Assembly: GCF_024158715.1 (NCBI RefSeq)
Contig: NZ_JAMZBC010000009.1
Location: 1 to 42,474 of the forward strand
Length of the DNA stretch: 42,474 bases
Reading direction: 5' to 3'
Origin: Halomonas sp. 707D7
Lineage (GTDB): Bacteria > Pseudomonadota > Gammaproteobacteria > Pseudomonadales > Halomonadaceae
Part shown: positions 34,872 through 42,474 of the stretch, in pieces
Layout: every line of letters starts with the position of its first letter
How positions within the stretch are numbered: the stretch's first letter is position 1
Notes under the pieces: generated by a model
The model's input: the letters and a program-made list of their open reading frames with translations, nothing else
The model's database searches: none
Told to the model about the DNA's origin: nothing
Translations under genes and position numbers: made by a program

Positions 34872-34900
34872 ATGGTAGCGGAGAAAGCTCCGCTTGACAA
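34872..34900 (-). promoter_or_regulatory. sigma-70 promoter for tRNA-Trp-secE-nusG
   Basis: TTGTCA (34900-34895, 5/6), a 17-bp spacer and TACCAT (34877-34872, 4/6) on the minus strand precede a GC-rich discriminator. The predicted start near 34865 is about 37 bases before the tRNA. The spacer holds a perfect 6-bp inverted repeat, GCGGAG-CTTT-CTCCGC. Confidence 0.7.
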
Positions 34901-34942
34901 CCCTGTCACTTCCACCACCACTCGGGCGTGGCGGCAAAGACG

Positions 34943-34968
34943 AAAAAAGCGAGCAAAGCCCGCTTTTT
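34943..34968 (-). terminator. Rho-independent terminator after tRNA-Thr
   Basis: On the minus strand AAAAAGCGGGC and GCTCGCTTTTTT form a stem with one G-U around a TTT loop, ending in a T-run. It begins 8 bases after the tRNA-Thr 3' end and closes the tRNA-Tyr-Gly-Thr unit. Confidence 0.88.
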
Positions 34969-34976
34969 CCTGAATA

Positions 34977-35051
34977 TGGAGCTCATGGACGGAATTGAAC
35001 CGTCGACCTCACCCTTACCAAGGGTGTGCTCTACCCCTGAGCTACATGAGC
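34977..35051 (-). tRNA. tRNA-Thr (anticodon GGT)
   Basis: This 75-nt gene has encoded CCA, acceptor pairing GCTCATG/CATGAGC, and anticodon stem CACCC/GGGTG around TTGGTAA. It is third in the Tyr-Gly-Thr tRNA unit. Confidence 0.97.
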
Positions 35052-35072
35052 TAAACACAACAACCGTTCGAC

Positions 35073-35146
<74 letters not shown>

Positions 35147-35253
35147 TTGATCTATCGAAAATCAAAAACCGGCAAGCTCAACTGAAAACGCGCCTTGCGG
35201 CTTTCAACTCCGAACAGCACTGTCGCATTACTGCCATCGTACTGTCGTCGAAC

Positions 35254-35337
<84 letters not shown>

Positions 35338-35351
35338 ATCCGTGGCGGCAC

Positions 35352-35379
35352 ATTATGCCAGCCTCCAATTCGGTGTCAA
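35352..35379 (-). promoter_or_regulatory. sigma-70 promoter of the tRNA-Tyr-Gly-Thr unit
   Basis: TTGACA (35379-35374, 6/6), a 16-bp spacer and CATAAT (35357-35352, 5/6) on the minus strand precede a GC-rich discriminator (GTGCCGCC), typical of stable RNA promoters under stringent control. Confidence 0.88.
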
Positions 35380-35455
35380 GCTCGATAGTTACTTGATTTA
35401 TCGTGGCTTGCAGCGCCTGAGCGCTCGTTACCGCCTTGGAACGCGCTGCATTCTG

Positions 35456-36295
35456 TCAAAGCAGCGCCGAGAATGCAAGCGCTGCGCGAATTTTTTCCAG
35501 CGACACCGGTTCAGGCACGCGCGGCGCGCCCGCCAGGCGACCCGCGCGCTCGGCGAAAGTGAGCGGGCAGATCGCCTCGAGCCCGCCGTAGACCATGTCC
35601 GGCCACACCGCGTGGGGCACCCGCACCCCGCGCGAGACCACCCGCGCATCGCCCCCGGTCAAGAGCATCGGCAGCGCCACGCCCTGCTGATCGCACACCT
35701 CGCTGTAGATACGGTTGATCGCGCTCACCGCCGCCATGTAGATGCCGTGATTCACCGCGTCCACGGTGCGCCGCCCGGGCTCCAGCAGCGCATCGGCTTC
35801 GCTGTCCGGGTCGATGGCGACGTTGCGGGTGCCGAGCTTGAGACTCTCCTTCATCAAGCGCAGCCCGGGGATGATGAACCCGCCCAGGTGAGTGCCGCCG
35901 GGCAGCACGAAGTCGATGGTGATGGCGCTGCCGCAGTCCACCGCGCAGCAGCCGCCGGCCAGCTGGTAGCCGGCCAGCACGCCCATCCAGCGATCGACGC
36001 CCAGCCGGCCCGGCTCGTCGTAACCGTTGATCACCCCGAGCGACTCCGGCAGCGATCGGGCCACGAACACATGGCGCACCTGACGGCGCAAGAGCGCCAC
36101 CGTGTCGTCGAGCACCGCCGCGCGGGCCACGCTCGAGATGCGTACCGCCTCGACCACGTCGAGGTCCGGGATGTCTGCGCCGGGGCGCCACTCCTCGCGG
36201 GTCCACACGGCCCCGCGCGAGCGTATCTCGCTGCTCACCGAGTCCTTGAGGCGCCACTTGGAGAGCGTGTTGCCGATATCCAGATCTAGAATCAT
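35456..36295 (-). CDS. coaX: type III pantothenate kinase
   Basis: This 279-residue cytosolic enzyme catalyses the first step of coenzyme A synthesis and belongs to the ASKHA fold. Motifs are LDIGNT (phosphate 1, 5-10), GVDRW (99-103, catalytic Asp101), AVDCGSAITIDFV (118-130) and GGFIIPG (138-144). It differs from the E. coli type I CoaA and needs a monovalent cation. It is longer than many CoaX proteins (about 250). Its ATG overlaps the birA stop as ATGA, so the two are coupled, as in pseudomonads. Confidence 0.95.
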   Translation of the reverse strand: MILDLDIGNTLSKWRLKDSVSSEIRSRGAVWTREEWRPGADIPDLDVVEAVRISSVARAAVLDDTVALLRRQVRHVFVARSLPESLGVINGYDEPGRLGVDRWMGVLAGYQLAGGCCAVDCGSAITIDFVLPGGTHLGGFIIPGLRLMKESLKLGTRNVAIDPDSEADALLEPGRRTVDAVNHGIYMAAVSAINRIYSEVCDQQGVALPMLLTGGDARVVSRGVRVPHAVWPDMVYGGLEAICPLTFAERAGRLAGAPRVPEPVSLEKIRAALAFSALL

Positions 36296-37275
36296 GTCCG
36301 CCTGCGCACGCTGATCTCACCGCCGGACAGGCGCCGCGCCTGGCCGCCCTCGCTGACCCACAGGTTGCCGCTGTCGTCGACGTCGCCGGCGACCGCCTCG
36401 CTCTCCTTCGCGCCCTGGAGAATGCGCACGTCGCTGCCGGCAAAGGCGTGACGGGCGTTCCAGTCGTCGCGCCAGGTAGCGAAGCCGCTCGCCTCGAAGT
36501 CCGCCAGCATGGTCAAGAGCCCGGCGATCACGTCGGCGGCGAGCTGGTTGCGCGAAAGCCCGGGGCAGGTATCGAAAAGCGCCGCCACGGGCTGGTCGAT
36601 CGTCCGGCGAAGCTCCTCGGGAAGCGTGAGGTTCATGCCCAGGCCGATCACCACCTCGCAGGGCCCGGCGGCGTCGCCGGTCACCTCGATCAGGATACCG
36701 GCGAGCTTGCCGAGCTCGCCGCCCGCAAGCGGCAGCAGGATATCGTTGGGCCACTTGAGCGCTGGTGCCGCGCCGTGGCGCTCGAGCACCTGGGCCACCA
36801 CCACGCCGACCGCCAGGCTCAAGCCCTCGAGGGAGGCGACACCGGCATCGAAGCGCCAGCCAAGCGACAATAGAAGCCCCTGCCCCCAGGCGGTGCTCCA
36901 CGCCCGGCCGCGCCGGCCGCGCCCGGCGCTCTGGCGCTCGACCAGGCACGCCTCGCCGTGACCGGCGCCCTGGGTGAAGCGCCCACGCAGGAATTCGTTG
37001 CTCGAGTCGAGCTGGTCCTCGACGAACAGACGGGCAAGCAGATGGCGCGCCTCGGCGGGCAGCCCCGCGACCACGCGCTGCCCGCTCAGGGGCTCGAGCG
37101 AATGCGCCAGCCGGTAGCCGCGTCCTTTCACGGCGATCAGTTCCACGCCCATGGCGTCGAGCTTCTTCAGCTGTTTCCAGACGGCGGCGCGGGAGACGCC
37201 CAGCGCCTCGCCCAGGGCCTCGCCGGAATGGACCTCGCCATCGCTCAACAAACGCATCAGGTTACCGATGGTCAT
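36292..37275 (-). CDS. birA: bifunctional biotin-protein ligase / biotin operon repressor
   Basis: This 327-residue protein attaches biotin to carboxylase carrier proteins and, through its N-terminal helix-turn-helix (about 1-60, SGEALGEALGVSRAAVWKQLKKL), can repress biotin genes. The ligase domain has the adenylate-binding GRGRRGRAW (118-126) and KWPNDI (174-179) motifs, followed by a C-terminal SH3-like domain. Length is close to E. coli (321). It is transcribed away from bipA and translationally coupled to coaX. Confidence 0.97.
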   Translation of the reverse strand: MTIGNLMRLLSDGEVHSGEALGEALGVSRAAVWKQLKKLDAMGVELIAVKGRGYRLAHSLEPLSGQRVVAGLPAEARHLLARLFVEDQLDSSNEFLRGRFTQGAGHGEACLVERQSAGRGRRGRAWSTAWGQGLLLSLGWRFDAGVASLEGLSLAVGVVVAQVLERHGAAPALKWPNDILLPLAGGELGKLAGILIEVTGDAAGPCEVVIGLGMNLTLPEELRRTIDQPVAALFDTCPGLSRNQLAADVIAGLLTMLADFEASGFATWRDDWNARHAFAGSDVRILQGAKESEAVAGDVDDSGNLWVSEGGQARRLSGGEISVRRRT

Positions 37276-37402
37276 GTCCTTGCCCCAGTTGGGAAAACGC
37301 CTATCTTACCGGATGCGTCATCACGGCGAAAACTGCCGCCTTTGGGTTATTGACTTGATCCTTTGTTTAAGACAGCGCTGGTAGTCGGCCTACCCCAGAC
37401 CC

Positions 37403-37408
37403 TATAAT
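37403..37408 (+). promoter_or_regulatory. candidate -10 box for bipA
   Basis: A perfect TATAAT lies 30 bp before the bipA start in the 163-bp birA-bipA divergent spacer and is followed by GCCGCCC. No good -35 hexamer lies 16-18 bp upstream, so an activator or an unusual promoter may be involved. On the other strand TAAGAT near 37310 is a weak candidate -10 for birA. Confidence 0.5.
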
Positions 37409-37438
37409 GCCGCCCTATTTTTCCAGCAGGATCGCGTC

Positions 37439-39265
<1,827 letters not shown>

Positions 39266-39285
39266 GCGCTCGCCGCGATGACCCG

Positions 39286-39310
39286 AAAGCCCGCCTCGTG
39301 CGGGCTTTTT
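39286..39310 (+). terminator. Rho-independent terminator of bipA
   Basis: An 8-bp stem (AAGCCCGC and GCGGGCTT) with a 5-base loop is followed by a T-run, 20 bp after the bipA stop. Confidence 0.93.
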
Positions 39311-39551
39311 CGTGTCCGGCGCGTATATGGCCTGCGGTAAAGCCTTTCGTTGTGCCGGGATTAACGCAGCCTAAACGCTAGGGGGCTGGAAAGCGCGCGC
39401 ATTCTGGCGCACAGTGAAAAGCAGATCGCGCCGCGACGCACGACCCGCCAAGAATTCATACAAACGTTTGGCTCGTGCCACTTGGCGCCGCGTGATCAAC
39501 AATAATAGCCAACCCCGGGTCGGGCGCCTGCCCTGCTCGTACGAGGAATGC
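39311..39551 (+). other. spacer between bipA and the ABC transporter operon
   Basis: The 241-bp spacer should contain the promoter of the transporter operon. I found no convincing sigma-70 or sigma-54 pair. An in-frame extension of the first ATPase into this region exists but has no family similarity. A short TGGC-TCGT-GCCA hairpin lies near 39470-39482. Confidence 0.4.
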
Positions 39552-40322
<771 letters not shown>

Positions 40323-40374
40323 CGCGGCGGCATCACCCATAACAACACCGATCATTTCACGAGACACCGATACC

Positions 40375-41121
40375 ATGACGAGCGATACGTCACCCAAGGC
40401 CGGTCCCCCCGGCGCCACGCCGCTTTTGTGCGCGCGGGACGTGCACGGCGGCTACGGCGGCATGAACATATTGAATGGGGTCGAGATGACGCTTCACGCC
40501 GATGAAGTCGGCGTCATCGTCGGCCCCAACGGCGCCGGCAAGTCCACCATGCTGAAGGCCGTGTTCGGCCTTCTGAACGTGAGCCAGGGCGAGATCCTGC
40601 TCAATGGCGAGCCGATCCACAACCTAGCGCCGAACCAGCTGGTCAAGCGCGGCATGGGCTTCGTCCCCCAGGAGAAGAACGTCTTCCCGAGCCTCTCGGT
40701 GAAGGAGAACCTGGAGATGGGTGCGTACCTGAAGCCGCACAACGTCAAGCGCATGCTCGAGCAGGTGTATGAGTTCTTCCCGCCGCTCAAGGAGAAGCGC
40801 CACCAGAGTGCCGGCGAGCTCTCCGGCGGTCAGCGCCAGATGGTCGCCATGGGCCGCGCGCTGATGGCCGAGCCGACGCTCTTGCTGCTCGACGAGCCCA
40901 CTGCCGGGCTCTCGCCGCTCTACATGAACGAGATCTTCGACCGGGTGAAGAAGATCAACGCCGCCGGCGTCGGCATCCTGATGGTCGAGCAGAACGCCAA
41001 GCAAGCGCTCGCCATCGCCGACAAGGGCTTCGTGCTGGCCGCCGGCCAGAACCGTTTCACCGATACGGGCGCGGCGCTGCTCGCCGACCCGGACGTCGCC
41101 AGAAGCTTTCTGGGCGGCTAG
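40375..41121 (+). CDS. branched-chain amino acid/amide-type ABC transporter ATPase, LivF-like
   Basis: This 248-residue second ATPase has Walker A GPNGAGKST (50-58), Q-loop VPQEKNVFPSLSV, signature ELSGGQRQMVAMGR, Walker B LLLLDEPTAG with the LSPLYMNEIF D-loop typical of LivF, and H-loop MVEQNAKQAL (Gln replaces the usual His, as is normal in LivF). The first 15 residues are a loose extension. It lies 52 bp after the LivG-like gene and pairs with it as a heterodimer. Confidence 0.9.
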   Translation: MTSDTSPKAGPPGATPLLCARDVHGGYGGMNILNGVEMTLHADEVGVIVGPNGAGKSTMLKAVFGLLNVSQGEILLNGEPIHNLAPNQLVKRGMGFVPQEKNVFPSLSVKENLEMGAYLKPHNVKRMLEQVYEFFPPLKEKRHQSAGELSGGQRQMVAMGRALMAEPTLLLLDEPTAGLSPLYMNEIFDRVKKINAAGVGILMVEQNAKQALAIADKGFVLAAGQNRFTDTGAALLADPDVARSFLGG

Positions 41122-41137
41122 CCCGGGGGAGAAATTC

Positions 41138-42142
41138 GTGAACGAACTGGTCTTTTTCATCAACAACGTCGTGATCGCCGGCAGCGTCACCGGCTCGATC
41201 TACGCCATCGGTGCGATCGGCGTGACGCTGATCTTCAGCATCATGCGCTTCGCCCACTTCGCCCATGCCGACATGATGACCTTCGGCGCCTTCATGGTGC
41301 TGCTGCTCACCACGGCGTTCCCCGCCGCCGGCGCGGCAATCGGCGTGCCGACCGCGCTGATCATGCTGCCGCTGGCGATGGTGCTGACCGCGCTTCTGGC
41401 CGTGGGTATCGACAAGGCGTTCTACAAGCCGCTGCGCGCCTTCGGCGTCAAGCCGATCGTCATGGTGATCGGCTCTCTCGGCGTCACCCTGATGCTCCAG
41501 GGCTTGATTCGCCTGTTCGCCGGTACCGGCGGCCAGAGCCTCTACGTGGGTGATCGCAAGGAGATCTTTCGCCTCGGCCTGCCTTTCGAAGGGGCGCGGG
41601 CGCCGATCGTGGTCACCGAGCCGCAGCTCTATCTGTTCGTGATCACGGTCGTGGCGGTCGTGGCGCTGGCGCTGTTTCTCAACCGCTCGCGCCTTGGCAA
41701 GGCGATGCGCGCGATGTCCGACAACCCGGAGCTCGCCCAGGCCTCGGGCATCAACACCAACACCATCGTGGCCGTGACCTGGGTGATCGCCGGCGGGCTT
41801 GCCGCCATTGCGGGAACGCTCTTGTCGCTGGACGTCACCTTCAAGCCTGACTTGAGCTTCTTTCTGCTGCTGCCGATCTTCGCCGCTGCCATCGTCGGCG
41901 GCGTGGGCCACCCCTACGGGGCGATCGCCGGCGGCTTCGTGGTGGGCTTTGCCGAGACGCTTGCGGTATTCAACTGGAACGTGGTGCTGCGCCCGTTTCA
42001 GGAGCGCTTCCCCGCCTGGCTCGAGCTTCCCTCGAATCTCGCCTTCGTGGGCACCGAGTACAAGATTGTGGTGCCGTTTTTCATCCTGGTCGCCATTCTG
42101 GTCTGGCGCCCCACGGGCCTGTTCAAGGGCAAGGTGATCTGA
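41138..42142 (+). CDS. ABC transporter permease, LivH-like
   Basis: This 334-residue inner-membrane permease has about eight hydrophobic segments. It shows GSIYAIGAIGVTLIFSIMRFAHFAHADMMTFGAF at the N-terminus, the KPLRAFGVKPIVMVIGSLGVTLMLQG segment and the MRAMSDNPELAQASGIN motif that contacts the ATPases. The start is GTG with GGGGGAG upstream. Its stop overlaps the next start as TGATG. Confidence 0.92.
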   Translation: MNELVFFINNVVIAGSVTGSIYAIGAIGVTLIFSIMRFAHFAHADMMTFGAFMVLLLTTAFPAAGAAIGVPTALIMLPLAMVLTALLAVGIDKAFYKPLRAFGVKPIVMVIGSLGVTLMLQGLIRLFAGTGGQSLYVGDRKEIFRLGLPFEGARAPIVVTEPQLYLFVITVVAVVALALFLNRSRLGKAMRAMSDNPELAQASGINTNTIVAVTWVIAGGLAAIAGTLLSLDVTFKPDLSFFLLLPIFAAAIVGGVGHPYGAIAGGFVVGFAETLAVFNWNVVLRPFQERFPAWLELPSNLAFVGTEYKIVVPFFILVAILVWRPTGLFKGKVI

Positions 42143-42474
42143 TGAACGATAAAACCGCTTCCTACACGCCCCGCGACACCACCGTGACCCGACGCTTTCC
42201 GCTGCGCGAGGTGGTGCTGTTCGCCGCCCTTCTGGTGGCGGTGCTCGGCGTCTACGCGCTGATGGGCGCGGCCTACAGCACGCGCATGCTGGTCGAGGCC
42301 GCCTGCTACGCGATCCTGGCCCTGGGCCTCACCATCCAGTGGGGCTACGCCGGGCAGTTCAACGCCGGCGTCATGGGGTTCGTCGCCCTCGGCGGGTTTA
42401 GCGCCATGCTGTTCAGCGGGCCGGGCAACGACGCCCTCTGGGGCACGGGGCTTCCCGGCGAGCTTGGCCGGGGG
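42142..42474 (+). CDS. ABC transporter permease, LivM-like (partial, cut by window end)
   Basis: The first 111 codons are present. They read MNDKTASYTPRDTTVTRRFPLREV, then hydrophobic segments and the LivM-type motif ALGLTIQWGYAGQFNAGVMGFVALGGFSAML. It is coupled to the LivH-like gene by a one-base overlap. The substrate-binding protein gene is not in the window and is expected downstream or elsewhere. Confidence 0.88.
   Translation, partial: MNDKTASYTPRDTTVTRRFPLREVVLFAALLVAVLGVYALMGAAYSTRMLVEAACYAILALGLTIQWGYAGQFNAGVMGFVALGGFSAMLFSGPGNDALWGTGLPGELGRG

Noticed and set aside
39465-39500. Possible sigma-54 promoter upstream of the transporter operon
   Set aside because: TGGC-like elements are present but the -24/-12 spacing and TTGC element are not.
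39414-39551. N-terminal extension of the LivG-like ATPase
   Set aside because: The extension has no ABC-domain similarity, and GAGGA sits before the ATG at 39552.

Overview
This window carries the main ribosomal protein and RNA polymerase cluster of a high-GC gammaproteobacterium. Synteny points to a Pseudomonas/Oceanospirillales-type chromosome: tRNA-Tyr-Gly-Thr-Trp, secE-nusG-rplKAJL-rpoBC joined directly to rpsLG-fusA-tuf and then S10-spc-alpha, with coaX and birA upstream of the tRNAs. The high GC content, acidic proteins and a SPOR-tailed DD-carboxypeptidase fit Halomonas or a close relative. The genus is my inference; no 16S sequence is present.

Layout. Positions 1-2283 (+) hold accessory genes: a possible upstream gene tail, a LysR regulator, a DoxX membrane protein and a 4,5-DOPA-type extradiol dioxygenase. 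A perfect 23-bp-arm hairpin separates them from a convergent D-Ala-D-Ala carboxypeptidase (2397-3785, -). From 3917 to about 35380 everything is on the minus strand. In the direction of transcription it reads: tRNA-Tyr, -Gly, -Thr, terminator, promoter, tRNA-Trp, terminator/attenuator, secE, nusG, rplK, rplA, L10 leader, rplJ, rplL, attenuator, rpoB, rpoC, hairpin, str promoter, rpsL, rpsG, fusA, tuf, terminator, S10 promoter, rpsJ to rpsQ, rplN to rpmJ (spc, with secY), rpsM, rpsK, rpsD, rpoA, rplQ, terminator. Upstream of the tRNAs lie birA-coaX (-), divergent from bipA (+, 37439-39265, own terminator). The right end (39552-42474, +) is a branched-chain amino acid/amide-type ABC transporter: two ATPases, one permease and a second permease cut by the window edge.

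Function. The central block makes the translation machinery, RNA polymerase core, NusG and the SecYE translocon from a few strong promoters. Three promoters have near-consensus -35/-10 boxes and GC-rich discriminators, as expected for growth-rate and stringent control. Local RNA structures appear at the usual feedback points: L10 leader, rplL-rpoB attenuator, rpsL-rpsG spacer and rpsM leader.

Most interesting signals: (1) an 86-nt segment between rpsJ and rplC that folds as a three-way junction with a GUGA tetraloop; (2) a 9-bp inverted repeat centred on the -35 box of the consensus S10 promoter; (3) tandem copies of the last NusG codons and stop repeated into the intergenic region; (4) a terminator whose stem uses the 3' GCCA of tRNA-Trp; (5) a terminator and promoter in the place where related genomes carry a second tuf gene. 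No mobile element, CRISPR array or phage gene was seen, and the coding content itself is conventional.
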